From NCBI RefSeq assembly GCF_016863315.1, contig NZ_BOOQ01000021.1, forward strand, positions 62,001 through 126,000: 64,000 bases of DNA, in the 5' to 3' direction. Both the position numbers and the translations under genes were made by a program. Source of the stretch: Planotetraspora silvatica (lineage in GTDB: Bacteria > Actinomycetota > Actinomycetes > Streptosporangiales > Streptosporangiaceae). Of this stretch, positions 16,386 to 25,535 are shown one piece after another (positions within the stretch are counted from its first letter, which is position 1; every line of letters starts with the position of its first letter). The notes below the pieces were generated by a model. It was given only the letters and a program-made list of their open reading frames with translations, searched no databases and was not told where the DNA came from.

Positions 16386-17316
16386 TCGGCGGGTCTTCCG
16401 GTCCGGCGAACAGGTACGCGTGTTCCGCGACGAACCGTTCGACGCTCTGCGCCGGAGCCCCGGTGATCTCCTCGACGGTGCGCGTCGAACGGTCGTACCG
16501 GTTGTGCCGGGTCAGCCGGGCCATCGTGATGATGTGCTGGCACACGTGGGGCGGCAGTTCGGGGTGGGCGGCGAGCCGCCGGGCCCACACGTCAGGCGGC
16601 ACGTCCACATAGGTGACGGGCCTGCCGAGCGCGCGGGAGTACTCGGCGGCGACGCCGTTCATGTCCTGCGACCGGGGTCCCGTCAGCTCGAGCACCTGAC
16701 CGATGTGGCGGGCCGGGTCGTCCAGGACGGCGAGCACCACCCGGGCGACGTCGGCCGCGGCGACCGGCGACGTTCGGCCGTCGCCGAAGGGCAGCGGCAG
16801 CGTCCCCGCCTCCGCGACCGGCCGTGCGACCAGGGTGGTGAAGAGCGGGTTGTCCAGGAAGGCCGTGGGGCGTACGTGCACGACCGGGAGACCGGACCAG
16901 TCCAGCACCTGCTCCGACAACCAGTGCAGCCGTTGCTGGCTCGACTCCTCGGTGCTCACCGCGGTCATCTGGGACACGGTCATCTGCGAGATGTTGACCA
17001 GCGCTTCGAGACCGCCGGCCGCGCGGGCCACCGTGGCGACGGTCGCCGTCGCCTCCAGGTAGGAGGACGACACGCTCAGGCTGAAGAACATCCGCTCGAC
17101 GCCGTCGAGCGCCTCGGCCACGGCGTCCGGCCGCGTGAGGTCGCCCGCGACCACCTGCGCGCCCAGGGAGCGCAGATGGGCGGCGCGCTCGTCGTCGCGA
17201 TGCACCATCGCGCGCACCGGGACGCCCCGCTCGCGCAGCGACTCGACGACCATGCGGCCGACGCCTCCGACACCGCCGCCCGCGCCGGTCACCAGGATGC
17301 GCGGCTTCGCCTCCAT
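16375..17316 (-). CDS. NmrA-like NAD(P)H-binding protein
   Basis: 313 residues. The atypical SDR/NmrA Rossmann motif is ILVTGAGGGVGGVGRMVVES. GDLTRPDAVAEALDGVERMF is the conserved second strand, and HVRPTAFLDNPLF is the NmrA-type central motif. Later segments (VAAADVARVVLAVLDDPARH) fit NAD(P)-binding quinone-oxidoreductase or redox-sensor relatives. ATG 17316 is preceded by GGAGGGGG; a longer frame to 17379 lacks a site. Overlap with hypF suggests co-transcription, but no functional link is known. Confidence 0.85.
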   Translation of the reverse strand: MEAKPRILVTGAGGGVGGVGRMVVESLRERGVPVRAMVHRDDERAAHLRSLGAQVVAGDLTRPDAVAEALDGVERMFFSLSVSSSYLEATATVATVARAAGGLEALVNISQMTVSQMTAVSTEESSQQRLHWLSEQVLDWSGLPVVHVRPTAFLDNPLFTTLVARPVAEAGTLPLPFGDGRTSPVAAADVARVVLAVLDDPARHIGQVLELTGPRSQDMNGVAAEYSRALGRPVTYVDVPPDVWARRLAAHPELPPHVCQHIITMARLTRHNRYDRSTRTVEEITGAPAQSVERFVAEHAYLFAGPEDPPNAH

Positions 17317-17691
17317 CGGTCTGCACCCCCTCCGTAGGACCTGCCCTGACCTGCGGCGCAATCCTACGAGTGGCCTCACTCTCCGAGGCGGTACGGCACG
17401 GCACGCACAGGTCCCGGTTCCCCCACAGCTCGGCGAAGCACGGGAGCGACCTGGAGCGGCGAGGCCCGCGCCCTCTCGCCGCCGCGTACCCGCTGATCCG
17501 GCCGTGCCGTACGGCCAGGTGGAACCGGGGCGGGCACCTGCCGGTCGGCCGGGACGAAGACGGCACTATCTTTCGAGACGGAAGGAAAGCGTGTCGTACC
17601 GGGTTAAGTCCGGCGGCACGCAGGCGACCGGACATGATCGGCCGCCACACACCAGGGTCATACCGATCATCACCGCGGAGGGGGCTTTTCC
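17317..17691. other. gene-free divergent region
   Basis: 375 bp between divergent genes. It contains no convincing small gene. It should hold the promoter of the DUF5709 gene; no clear -35/-10 pair stands out. Confidence 0.4.
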
Positions 17692-18195
17692 ATGGCCGAC
17701 CAAGACGACGACTTCGACGGCGATTTCCAGGAGGACGTTCTTGAGGACGACGGAGTCCTGGAGCCTTCGGACTCCCTGCTGACCGACGACCTCGGCGACG
17801 ATCCGCTCGACACCGGGCTGACGGCGGCCGAGCGCTGGTCGGCCGGTCAGAGGTACGGCACGACGGCGGCCGAGGCCGAGGAGGGCGAGTCGCTCGACCA
17901 GTTGCTGGACGAGGAGGAGCCCGAGCTCGACCCGGCCCTGCTCGCCGGACGCTGGGACGAGGAGGAGCCGCGCAGCGGCCGGCTGATCGGCGAGGAAGGC
18001 GACCGTTCCGGGGCGCTCCTGGGCCGTGACATCGGCATCGACGCCGGCGCGTCGAGCGCCGAGGAGGCCGCCGTGCATCTCACGGACGAGGACACGGACC
18101 GGGACGCCGAGCTCGACGACCCCCTGGACGAGGATCTTGACGAGGCCCTGGCCAACCTCGCGGCCGACGAGGCCCGCGACGCCGGCGACGAGTGA
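17692..18195 (+). CDS. acidic DUF5709-family protein
   Basis: 167 residues, strongly acidic (Asp/Glu-rich, few basic residues). The family core is EPSDSLLTDDLGDDPLDTGL followed by AAERWSAGQRYGTTAAEAEE and, later, EEPRSGRLIGEEGDRSGALL. GGAGGGGG precedes the ATG by about 8 nt. DUF5709 proteins are abundant small soluble proteins of actinomycetes without known function. No signal peptide or membrane segment is visible; most of the chain is probably disordered. Confidence 0.85.
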   Translation: MADQDDDFDGDFQEDVLEDDGVLEPSDSLLTDDLGDDPLDTGLTAAERWSAGQRYGTTAAEAEEGESLDQLLDEEEPELDPALLAGRWDEEEPRSGRLIGEEGDRSGALLGRDIGIDAGASSAEEAAVHLTDEDTDRDAELDDPLDEDLDEALANLAADEARDAGDE

Positions 18196-18360
18196 CCGGG
18201 GCGGCCGTGTGACGCGGCCGCCCCGGCGCCCGGGGAGCCGATCGTTGGCCCCCCGTTCACCTTTGCGTACGGAACAAGGAAGTAACTGTTAAGTCAGGCG
18301 GAATTGGGTTTCATCATCTGCACTCCAAATCTGAACTTTTACGTCCAGAAAGGTGCACTT

Positions 18361-19791
18361 GTGACCTCTCCCATTTCACGTCGAAACCTTCTCCGTTCCG
18401 GTGCGGTCGGCGGTCTGGGCATCGCCATCGGCGGCAGCATCGAAGCGATCGCCGGCCCTGCGGCGGCGCAGGCCGCCCAGTCCGGTGTGGGCCGGACGGC
18501 CGGCTACGGGCCCGTCGTTCTGGACCCGAAGGGCCTCCTCTCCCTCCCCCGCGGCTTCTCCTACAAGATCGTCGCCGAGGCCGGCAAGACCCTCCTCGAG
18601 ACGGGCCAGCCCACGCCCAGCGACGCCGACGGCACCGGCTGCTTCCGCGGACCCAAGGGCTTCGTGCTGGTCAACAACCACGAGATCGGCGGGGGCGAGC
18701 CGTACGGCGTGCCGCCTCTCGCGGGGCTGACCTACGACCCGGGCGCCCAGGGCGGCACCACCAACATCGAGGTCGACAGGCACGGCAACCGCGTCCGCGA
18801 GTACGTAAGCGTGGCGGGCACCCACAACAACTGCGCGGGCGGCATCACGCCGTGGGGCACCTGGCTCACCTGTGAGGAGACCGAGCAGCGCGCCGGTGGC
18901 GTCTTCCAGAAGGACCACGGGTACGTCTTCGAGGTCGACCCCTTCGACCGGAAGGCCAACCAGAACCCGGTCCCGCTGAAGTTCCTCGGCCGGTACGCCC
19001 ACGAGGCGGTCGCGGTCGACCCCCACACCTCGGCCATCTACCTCACCGAGGACGCCGGCAGCCCGAACGGGCTGTACTTCCGCTGGCTCCCCCCGAAGCA
19101 CTTCCACGGCCGCAAGGGCGAACTGCGGGAACTCGCGCTCGGCAAGGGCGGCGACAGCGCGGGCACGCTGCAGGCCATGAAGTGCTCCAAGGGCGGCAAG
19201 CACATCGGCGACCTGTCGGAGGCCACCGTCCCGGGCACGCGCTACAAGGTCACCTGGGTCGACGTCCCCGACCGCGACGCCAAGACCGTCTCGGTGCGCA
19301 AGCAGTTCACCGACGACCAGATCACCCGGAGCCGCAAGCTCGAGGGCGCCTGGTGGGGCGACGGCGGCGCCTACTTCGTCGCCAGCTTCGCCCGGCACGA
19401 CGACGGCAGCCGCAACGAGCACGACGGGCAGGTCTGGTTCTACGACCCCGACTCCGAGACGATCACGCTCAAGACGATCTTCGGCGTGAACCCGGACCCG
19501 GAGGCGGACACCGATTACGACGGACCGGACAACATCACCGTCTCGCCGTACGGCGGGGTCATTCTCGCCGAGGACGGCGAGGGCCTGTCCCACCTGGTCG
19601 GCGTCACCGAGCAGGGCAAGCCGTACGCGCTGGCGCGCAACGAGCTCAACGACAGCGAGTTCACCGGCCCCACCTTCAGCCATGACGCGCAGATCCTGTT
19701 CGCCAACATCCAGACGCCCGGCTACGTCTTCGCCATCACCGGGCCCTGGGGCCGCAAGGACGACCACGGCCACGGTCACGACCACCACTGA
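18361..19791 (+). CDS. Tat-exported PhoX-type phosphatase (DUF839)
   Basis: 476 residues. The N-terminus has a twin-arginine signal, SRRNLLRSGAVGGLGIAIGG, followed by an AQAA cleavage region. The body is a PhoX/DUF839 beta-propeller: GFVLVNNHEIGGGEPYG, GTWLTCEETEQRAGG, YLTEDAGSPNGLYFRW, GAWWGDGGAYFVASFA and DGPDNITVSPYGGVILAEDG. These acidic positions bind Ca/Fe in characterised PhoX enzymes. A His-rich tail closes it. The GTG at 18361 starts directly before the Tat signal with AAGGTG upstream; the frame can extend to 18304 but that part is not signal-like. It probably releases phosphate from extracellular organophosphates. Confidence 0.9.
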   Translation: MTSPISRRNLLRSGAVGGLGIAIGGSIEAIAGPAAAQAAQSGVGRTAGYGPVVLDPKGLLSLPRGFSYKIVAEAGKTLLETGQPTPSDADGTGCFRGPKGFVLVNNHEIGGGEPYGVPPLAGLTYDPGAQGGTTNIEVDRHGNRVREYVSVAGTHNNCAGGITPWGTWLTCEETEQRAGGVFQKDHGYVFEVDPFDRKANQNPVPLKFLGRYAHEAVAVDPHTSAIYLTEDAGSPNGLYFRWLPPKHFHGRKGELRELALGKGGDSAGTLQAMKCSKGGKHIGDLSEATVPGTRYKVTWVDVPDRDAKTVSVRKQFTDDQITRSRKLEGAWWGDGGAYFVASFARHDDGSRNEHDGQVWFYDPDSETITLKTIFGVNPDPEADTDYDGPDNITVSPYGGVILAEDGEGLSHLVGVTEQGKPYALARNELNDSEFTGPTFSHDAQILFANIQTPGYVFAITGPWGRKDDHGHGHDHH

Positions 19792-19802
19792 GCCGCGACG
19801 CT

Positions 19803-19832
19803 GGTCGCGGGGGCAGGACCGTCCCCGCGACC
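19803..19832 (+). terminator. terminator after phoX-like gene
   Basis: Stem ggtcgcgggg/ccccgcgacc (19803-19812, 19823-19832) starts 11 bp after the stop. A second near-perfect hairpin (13-bp arms, one G-T pair) follows at 19869-19909, giving a double terminator. Confidence 0.75.
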
Positions 19833-20050
19833 GCCCCAGGCAACTCCCCCTGCCTGCGGAACCGCGGGCACGACGCCGCCCTCCCCCTTCTGGGACGGGC
19901 GGTGTCGTGTCTCACCCGCCGTTCCGTCGTCCATCGTCGGCACGTCGCGAAATGGGACCAATCCGCCGGCCTTTCGGCTCCGAAGTCTGGGCGGCTGGTT
20001 CCGCCCGGTGATTTCATCGGGTGACTCGACGCTGCGATGGGAGGGCGCGC

Positions 20051-20644
20051 ATGCGACCGGAGGACGAGTCGCCGCCGGAGGGGCGTCCGCATGCCGGCCC
20101 GCCCGGTCTGGACGAACTGCTGAGCCGGGTGGCGCGCGGAGACCGAGGTGCGTTCGAGCAGGTGTACGCGCTGGTCTCGGCCCCCGTCTACGGGGTGGTG
20201 CTGCGCGTCGTCCGTGATCGGGCCCAGAGCGAGGAAGTCACGCAGGAGGCCCTGGTGGAGGTGTGGCGCGCCGCCGCCCGCTACGACCGGGAGCGGGGCT
20301 CGGCGATGGCGTGGGTGATGACCATCGCCCATCGCCGCGCCATCGATCGTGTCCGGTCGGCCCAGGCCGGCGCCGACCGGGAGTCCCGTGCGGCGCGGAT
20401 GGACGTGCACCGGCCGTTCGACGAGGTGGCCGAGTCGGTGGCCGCCCGGCTGGAGCAGGAACGGCTCCGGCGATGTCTGACGGGATTGACGGATCTTCAG
20501 CGAGAATCGGTTACTTTCGCCTACTACGGCGGATACTCCTATCGTGAGGTCGCCGAGCTGTTGAAGGTTCCGCTGGCGACGGTGAAGACACGGATGCGAG
20601 ACGGGCTGATCCGCCTGCGCGACTGCCTGGGGGTGGAACGATGA
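20051..20644 (+). CDS. sigK: ECF RNA polymerase sigma factor, SigK type
   Basis: 197 residues. Region 2 runs from AFEQVYALVSAPVYGVVLRV through QSEEVTQEALVEVWRAAARY to AMAWVMTIAHRRAIDRVRSA. Region 4 is LTDLQRESVTFAYYGGYSYR and LLKVPLATVKTRMRDGLIRL. GGGAGG lies about 6 nt before ATG 20051; an earlier in-frame ATG at 20021 lacks a site. The stop overlaps the anti-sigma start (ATGA). The adjacent RskA-type anti-sigma places it in the SigK-like ECF group. Confidence 0.93.
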   Translation: MRPEDESPPEGRPHAGPPGLDELLSRVARGDRGAFEQVYALVSAPVYGVVLRVVRDRAQSEEVTQEALVEVWRAAARYDRERGSAMAWVMTIAHRRAIDRVRSAQAGADRESRAARMDVHRPFDEVAESVAARLEQERLRRCLTGLTDLQRESVTFAYYGGYSYREVAELLKVPLATVKTRMRDGLIRLRDCLGVER

Positions 20645-21432
20645 CCGGCCAGGGCGGTGGGCCCGACGTGCACGCGCTGGCAGGGGCCTACGCGCTGCAC
20701 GCCATCGACGACGACGGCGAACTGCGCCGGTTCGAGAGACATCTGGCCCGGTGTGCCGAGTGCTCCCAGGAGGTGCGCGGACTCGCGGAGACGGCCGCGC
20801 GGCTGGGACAGGCCGCGGCCGTGGAGCCCTCTCCCGCGCTGCGTGACCGGATCATGGCGGAGATCGGCCAGGTCCGTCAGCTGCCTCCACTCGTCGCCCC
20901 GTCGCCGCGTTCCGCGCTCTCCGGCTCCCCGGCGCGGCCATGGCGGGGCCTCCTGGCCGGATGGCTCCGCTGGCGGCCCCGGCTCGCCGCCGCGATCGCC
21001 GCGACGGCGGTGGCGGCCGCGGTCGTGCTCGGCGTCGTGACGGTCCGGACCCAGACCGGCCTCGATCAGCTGCGAGCGGCCGACCGGGAGGTCACCGCCG
21101 TGCTCGCGGCACCGGACGCGCGGTCGACCACGGTCCCGGCGGGAGCCGCGGGCGGAACCGTGGTGGTCTCCCGCTCCCAGGGCAAGATGGTGTTCCTCGC
21201 CTCGGGGCTGGCCGCCCTGCCGGACAGCAGCACCTACCAGCTCTGGCAGATCGGCCCACGGGGAGCGCGTTCGGCCGGCCTGTTCCGCCAGGACGGCACC
21301 GGCTACATCTCGCCGGTGGTAGCCGCGACGGCGGACGGCGCCACCAAGGTCGGAGTGACCGTCGAACCCGCGGGCGGCTCGGAGCAGCCCACCACCCAGC
21401 CGCTCCTCCTGCTTAATCTGCCCACTGCCTGA
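20641..21432 (+). CDS. rskA: RskA-family anti-sigma factor
   Basis: 263 residues. The N-terminal anti-sigma domain has the zinc-type motif HLARCAECSQEV (His34, Cys38, Cys41). One transmembrane helix, AAAIAATAVAAAVVLGVVTV, lies near residues 116-136. The extracytoplasmic RskA C-terminal domain contains SSTYQLWQIGPRGARSAGLF. In mycobacteria the RskA C-terminal domain senses the environment and is cut by regulated proteolysis to free SigK. Overlap with sigK sets near-equal expression. Confidence 0.93.
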   Translation: MTGQGGGPDVHALAGAYALHAIDDDGELRRFERHLARCAECSQEVRGLAETAARLGQAAAVEPSPALRDRIMAEIGQVRQLPPLVAPSPRSALSGSPARPWRGLLAGWLRWRPRLAAAIAATAVAAAVVLGVVTVRTQTGLDQLRAADREVTAVLAAPDARSTTVPAGAAGGTVVVSRSQGKMVFLASGLAALPDSSTYQLWQIGPRGARSAGLFRQDGTGYISPVVAATADGATKVGVTVEPAGGSEQPTTQPLLLLNLPTA

Positions 21433-21485
21433 AAACCGGATCGCTCCGGACCAATCCGAAGTCGCGGGGGCTCCGAAGCCCTGAT

Positions 21486-23111
21486 GTGACAGTCGAAAAG
21501 CGGGCCCGCCCTCCGATCGCAGCAGCCGTCTCCGGCCTGCTGGCGGCGACGGCGGCGCTGGGCGCGGCGGAACTGGGCGCCGCGCTGCTCCGGCCGCAGG
21601 CGAGCCCCCTGCTCGCGGTGGGCTCGGCGTTCATCGACCTCACCCCCGCATGGCTCAAGGACTTCGCGATCCGCACGTTCGGAGCCAATGACAAGACCGT
21701 CCTGTTGCTCGGCCTGGTGACCGCGGTCGCCGCGTGCGCGGCCGCCGTCGGCGTCCTGTCGACCCGCCGGCCCCGCGTCGCGGCCGGCGGCCTGGCGGCG
21801 CTCGGGGCCGTCGCGACCGTGGCGGCGCTGTCGCGCCCCGACGCGGTGCCCACTGACGCGCTGCCATCGCTGGTGGCGGCCGTCACGGGTGCGCCGGCCC
21901 TTCTGGTGTTGCGCCGAGCCCGCGCACCGCGGGAGCCGCACCGAGCCCTCGAAACCGCGCCGCAGACGACGCACCGGAAAGCAGCCGCACCGGCGCCCGG
22001 GAAAGCAGCCGAACGGCTGCAGGAGACGGCGCCCGAGACGGTTCGTACCGACAGGCGGGCGCTGCTGCGAACGGGAGTCGCGGTGCTGGGCTTCGCCGCG
22101 ATCAGCGGCGGGACCGCGCGTGCGGTGAACGCCGCCCGAGATGCCGCGGCCGGCGGCGCCGGTCTCACCCTGCCCCTGCCGTCCGATCCCGCACGGCCCC
22201 TGCTCCCGGGCGGCGATCTGCGCCTGCCCGGGCTGAGCTCCTTCACCACGCCGAACCGGAGCTTCTACCGGGTCGACACCGCCCTGGTGGTCCCGCGCGT
22301 GCCGTACCGGGACTGGCGGCTGCGCATCCACGGGCTGGTCGACCGGCCGGTCGAGCTGACCTTCGACCAGATCCTCTCCCGGCCGCTCGTCGAGCGGGAC
22401 ATCACGCTGACCTGTGTGTCGAACGAGGTCGGCGGCCCGTACGCCGGGCACGCGCGCTGGCTCGGCGTCGACCTGGCCGGGCTGCTGCGCGAGGCGGGAG
22501 TGCGGGCCGGGGCCGACCAGATCCTCTCTCGCTCCGCCGACGGGTGGACCGGCGGCACCGCGGTGGAAGCCGTCCTCGACGGCCGCGACGCGCTGCTCGC
22601 CATCGGCATGAACGGCGAGGTCCTCCCCGCCGCGCACGGCTTCCCCGCCCGCATGATCGTCCCGGGCCTGTACGGCTACGTCTCGGCGACCAAATGGGTG
22701 ACCGAGCTCAAGCTCACCCGTTTCGCCGACGAGCAGGCCTACTGGACCCGCCGCGGATGGGCGGAGAACGCCCCGATCAAGACCGCCTCCCGCATCGAGG
22801 TCCCCAAGGCGTTCGCCCGCATCCCGGCAGGCCGTACCACCATCGCCGGGACCGCCTGGGCCCAGCACCGCGGGGTGGCCGCGGTCGAGGTCCGGGTGGA
22901 TGAGGGGCCGTGGACGCAGGCCCTTCTCGCTCCGTCGCCGACGCCCGACACCTGGCGGCAGTGGCACCTGGACTGGCCGGCCACGCCCGGCGACCACCAT
23001 CTGGAAGTCCGCGCCACCGACACCGCCGGCGAGGTCCAGCCGTCGCAGCGGACGCCGCCCTTTCCCGACGGCGCGACCGGCCGCCACTCGGTCCTCGTGA
23101 CCGTCCGATGA
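21486..23111 (+). CDS. membrane-anchored molybdopterin-dependent oxidoreductase
   Basis: 541 residues. The N-terminal third is membrane (four hydrophobic segments in about 1-150), then a Tat-like RRALLRTGVAVLGFAAISGG at about 187. The sulfite-oxidase-type Moco domain follows (YRDWRLRIHGLVDRPVELTF), with the Moco-ligand Cys310 in LTCVSNEVGG. The Moco dimerisation domain (TTIAGTAWAQHRGVAAVEVR) comes last. This MPT oxidoreductase form is often next to SigK-like operons. It probably acts on the outer face of the membrane; the substrate is unknown, with sulfite or methionine-sulfoxide-like compounds as candidates. The GTG start has only a weak ribosome binding site. Confidence 0.88.
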   Translation: MTVEKRARPPIAAAVSGLLAATAALGAAELGAALLRPQASPLLAVGSAFIDLTPAWLKDFAIRTFGANDKTVLLLGLVTAVAACAAAVGVLSTRRPRVAAGGLAALGAVATVAALSRPDAVPTDALPSLVAAVTGAPALLVLRRARAPREPHRALETAPQTTHRKAAAPAPGKAAERLQETAPETVRTDRRALLRTGVAVLGFAAISGGTARAVNAARDAAAGGAGLTLPLPSDPARPLLPGGDLRLPGLSSFTTPNRSFYRVDTALVVPRVPYRDWRLRIHGLVDRPVELTFDQILSRPLVERDITLTCVSNEVGGPYAGHARWLGVDLAGLLREAGVRAGADQILSRSADGWTGGTAVEAVLDGRDALLAIGMNGEVLPAAHGFPARMIVPGLYGYVSATKWVTELKLTRFADEQAYWTRRGWAENAPIKTASRIEVPKAFARIPAGRTTIAGTAWAQHRGVAAVEVRVDEGPWTQALLAPSPTPDTWRQWHLDWPATPGDHHLEVRATDTAGEVQPSQRTPPFPDGATGRHSVLVTVR

Positions 23112-23155
23112 CCGTTCCCCATCATCAGTCCGACCCGACCCGAAGGAAGATCATC

Positions 23156-23773
23156 ATGAGGAAGACCCTGCTCACCCTGCCCGTCCTCGCGGGAGCCCTC
23201 TGCCTGTCCGCGGCGTGCGGCGGCGGCACAGAGGCGACCCCGGCGTCCACCGCCGCCGCGCCGGCCACCCAGGCCCCCATGTCACCGGCGCCCGCCGTGG
23301 CCATGCCGTTCGGCACCGCCTGCTCGGCCGTGCCCGCCTCCGGCGAGGGGAGCTTCACCGGAATGGCCGACGACCCGGTGGCGACTGCCGCCTCCAACAA
23401 CCCCGTCCTGTCCACCCTGGTCACGGCGGTGAAGAAGGCAGGGCTTGTCGACACGCTCAACTCCGCCGAGGACATCACCGTCTTCGCGCCGACCAACGAC
23501 GCCTTCGCCAAGATCCCGAAGGACACGCTGGACAAGGTGCTGGCCGACAAGAAGACGCTCACGAGCATCCTCACCTACCACGTGGTCGCCGGTCGCAAGA
23601 CTCCGGCCGACCTGGAGAACGGCTCGTTCACCACGCTGGAGGGCGCCAAGGTGACCACGACCGGCTCGGGTGAGAACTTCACGGCGGGTGGCGCCAACGT
23701 CGTCTGCGGCGACGTTCCGACCAGGAACGCGACCGTCTACATCATCGACACCGTCCTGATGCCGAAGAGCTGA
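23156..23773 (+). CDS. fasciclin-domain surface lipoprotein (MPT70/83-like)
   Basis: 205 residues. Signal with lipobox: MRKTLLTLPVLAGALCLSAA followed by Cys21. A Thr/Ala/Pro linker precedes one FAS1 domain with H1 box ITVFAPTNDAFAKIP, the middle LTSILTYHVVAGRKTP, and H2 box ATVYIIDTVLMP. A GAAGG site lies upstream of the ATG. In M. tuberculosis the FAS1 proteins MPT70 and MPT83 belong to the SigK regulon. Here the FAS1 gene ends the sigK-rskA-oxidoreductase cluster, supporting the same regulatory logic. Confidence 0.92.
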   Translation: MRKTLLTLPVLAGALCLSAACGGGTEATPASTAAAPATQAPMSPAPAVAMPFGTACSAVPASGEGSFTGMADDPVATAASNNPVLSTLVTAVKKAGLVDTLNSAEDITVFAPTNDAFAKIPKDTLDKVLADKKTLTSILTYHVVAGRKTPADLENGSFTTLEGAKVTTTGSGENFTAGGANVVCGDVPTRNATVYIIDTVLMPKS

Positions 23774-23797
23774 CCCTCTCCGGCTGACGCGGGGCCG

Positions 23798-23831
23798 CGG
23801 CACCGCCCTGAATTCCGGGAGGGCGGTGCCG
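23798..23831 (+). terminator. terminator of the sigK cluster
   Basis: A 12-bp perfect stem cggcaccgccct/agggcggtgccg with a 10-nt loop, 25 bp after the fasciclin stop. There is no strong U-tract. The remaining 23832-24109 holds no convincing gene. Confidence 0.75.
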
Positions 23832-24109
23832 CCCGCGTGTGCGCGGTCGGCGTGACGCCGTACGGCCGGACGGTCCCCGATCAGGTCACCACGCCTCAGG
23901 TCACCACCCGCCGAGGACGGCCGGGGCGATCACGCGGTGACGGCCGACCGGATGAGGGCGTGGAACATGTCAGCCCTCGCTCGCACATAAGGGGCAAAGT
24001 GCTCGTCAACTGGTGTTACCGGACACTCCCCGCCGGGCATCGCGGGCATACGACGTGATTCATCACCGCCATTCGACTCACGCTCGATATGTCGCCCTCG
24101 GAGGACGCC

Positions 24110-24367
24110 ATGGCCCAGACATCGCACGTCATCACCAGTGCGCGCAGGAAACTGGACGAGCCGCACCGTGTCACCCTGCCGCTGGTCGGGACGGTGACCA
24201 TGCCTCCGCCCGACCGCCTCGCCTTCTACGCGGTGCTGGGACTGCTCGGCGTCATGGAGATCGTCGAGTGGCCGATAGTGCTTCTCGTCGGGGCGGGCCA
24301 TTTCCTCGCCCATCAGCGCCGGTACCCCGCGCTGATAGGGGTGGGCGAGGCCGCCGAGGCCGCGTAG
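24110..24367 (+). CDS. small membrane protein
   Basis: 85 residues. An amphipathic N-terminus (ITSARRKLDEPHRVTLPLVG) precedes one or two hydrophobic segments (LAFYAVLGLLGVMEIVEWPI and VLLVGAGHFLAHQ). GGAGG lies 5 nt before ATG 24110, which was preferred over an upstream ATG at 24089. Similar short PPPDRLAFYAGLGALAALEI-type proteins are found in other actinomycetes without known role. It converges with the FMN oxidase gene 4 bp away. Confidence 0.7.
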   Translation: MAQTSHVITSARRKLDEPHRVTLPLVGTVTMPPPDRLAFYAVLGLLGVMEIVEWPIVLLVGAGHFLAHQRRYPALIGVGEAAEAA

Positions 24368-24371
24368 CGGG

Positions 24372-25535
24372 TCACGGGCCGGCCAGCACCTCCGGAGTGA
24401 TCTCCCCGAGGCTCGGGATGCCGCACACCATCATCGTGATGTCCAGATCGGCCAGCAGGCTGCGGATCACATGGCGGACTCCCGCCTCCCCCGCGAGCCC
24501 GAGTGCGTAGACGTAGGGACGGCCGAGCAGCACCGCCCTGGCGCCCAGGGCGAGCGCCTTGATCACATCCGACCCGGTGCGGATCCCGCTGTCGAACAGC
24601 ACGCTGATCCGGTCCCCCACGGCCGCGGCCACCGCAGGCAGGGCGTCCAACGAGGCGATCGCCCCGTCGGCCTGCCGTCCGCCGTGGTTGGAGACGACGA
24701 CGCCGTCCATCCCCGCGGCGGCGGCGCGGCGCGCGTCGTCGGCGTGCAGGATGCCCTTCAGGATGATCGGGCCGTCCCAGCGTTCCCGCAGGAACGGGAG
24801 GTCCTTCCAGCTCAATGACGCGTCGCCGAAGGTCGCCGTCCAGGCGAGGACGGCGTCGTGCAGGTCGTGGTCGCCGATCGGAGAGCCGACCGCCTTCTGG
24901 AACACCGGATCGGTGACGTAGTTGGCGAGGCCGATCCCTCGGAGGAAGGGCAGGAATGCCTGGTCCAGGTCACGCGGCCGCCAGGCGAGCGTGTGGCTGT
25001 CCAGCGTGACGACGAGGGCGCGATAGCCGGCCGCCCGCGCGCGGTCGAGGAAGCTTTCTGCCAGGTCGCGGTCCTTCGGCCAGTAGAGCTGGAACCACCG
25101 GGGGCCGCCCTCGCTCGCCTCCGCCACCTGCTCGATCGAGTGGGCGGCGGCCGTGCTCAGCACCATGGTCGTGCCGAGGCCTGCCGCGGCGCGGGCCACG
25201 GCGAGCTCCCCTTCGGGATTCATGATCGCCAGAACCCCGACCGGGGCGAGCAGAACCGGCGCGGGCATCCGCGCGCCGAACAACTCCAGCGACGTGTCCG
25301 GTTCCGCGACGCCGCTCAGCATCCTCGGGACGATGCGGTGCCGCTCGAAGGCCGCGCGGTTGGCACGCGCGGTGGATTCCGTGCCGGCGGCCCCGGCGAC
25401 ATAGGCGAACGCCCGGGGCTCGAGCCGCTCTCCCGCCGTCCGTTCCAGCGCGTCGAGGTCGGTCGGCAGGCCGGGCAGCACGCCTTCGAGCCCGCGGAAA
25501 TAGATTTCGCGCTGATAATCGGCGAGCACAGCCAT
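24372..25535 (-). CDS. FMN-dependent alpha-hydroxy-acid oxidase (lactate 2-monooxygenase-like)
   Basis: 387 residues, full length. TIM-barrel enzyme of the LldD/lactate 2-monooxygenase/glycolate oxidase family. Conserved parts are FAYVAGAAGTESTARANRAA, PVLLAPVGVLAIMNPEGELA, and the active-site VVVSNHGGRQADGAIASLDA, where the His is the base and the Arg binds the carboxylate. ILFDSGIRTG-type and GRPYVYALGLAGEAGV are the FMN-phosphate motifs. GGGGAG precedes the ATG. It oxidises L-lactate-like 2-hydroxy acids; the length and insert (WRPRDLDQAFLPF) favour the monooxygenase branch. Confidence 0.9.
   Translation of the reverse strand: MAVLADYQREIYFRGLEGVLPGLPTDLDALERTAGERLEPRAFAYVAGAAGTESTARANRAAFERHRIVPRMLSGVAEPDTSLELFGARMPAPVLLAPVGVLAIMNPEGELAVARAAAGLGTTMVLSTAAAHSIEQVAEASEGGPRWFQLYWPKDRDLAESFLDRARAAGYRALVVTLDSHTLAWRPRDLDQAFLPFLRGIGLANYVTDPVFQKAVGSPIGDHDLHDAVLAWTATFGDASLSWKDLPFLRERWDGPIILKGILHADDARRAAAAGMDGVVVSNHGGRQADGAIASLDALPAVAAAVGDRISVLFDSGIRTGSDVIKALALGARAVLLGRPYVYALGLAGEAGVRHVIRSLLADLDITMMVCGIPSLGEITPEVLAGP

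Noticed and set aside
18239-18360. PHO box upstream of the PhoX gene
   Set aside because: gttcacc occurs once near 18255 but no second 11-bp-spaced copy is present, so PhoP control is not supported.
24372-25535. IMP dehydrogenase-like TIM barrel
   Set aside because: The SNHGGRQ and GRPYVYAL motifs and family length place it among FMN hydroxy-acid oxidases.
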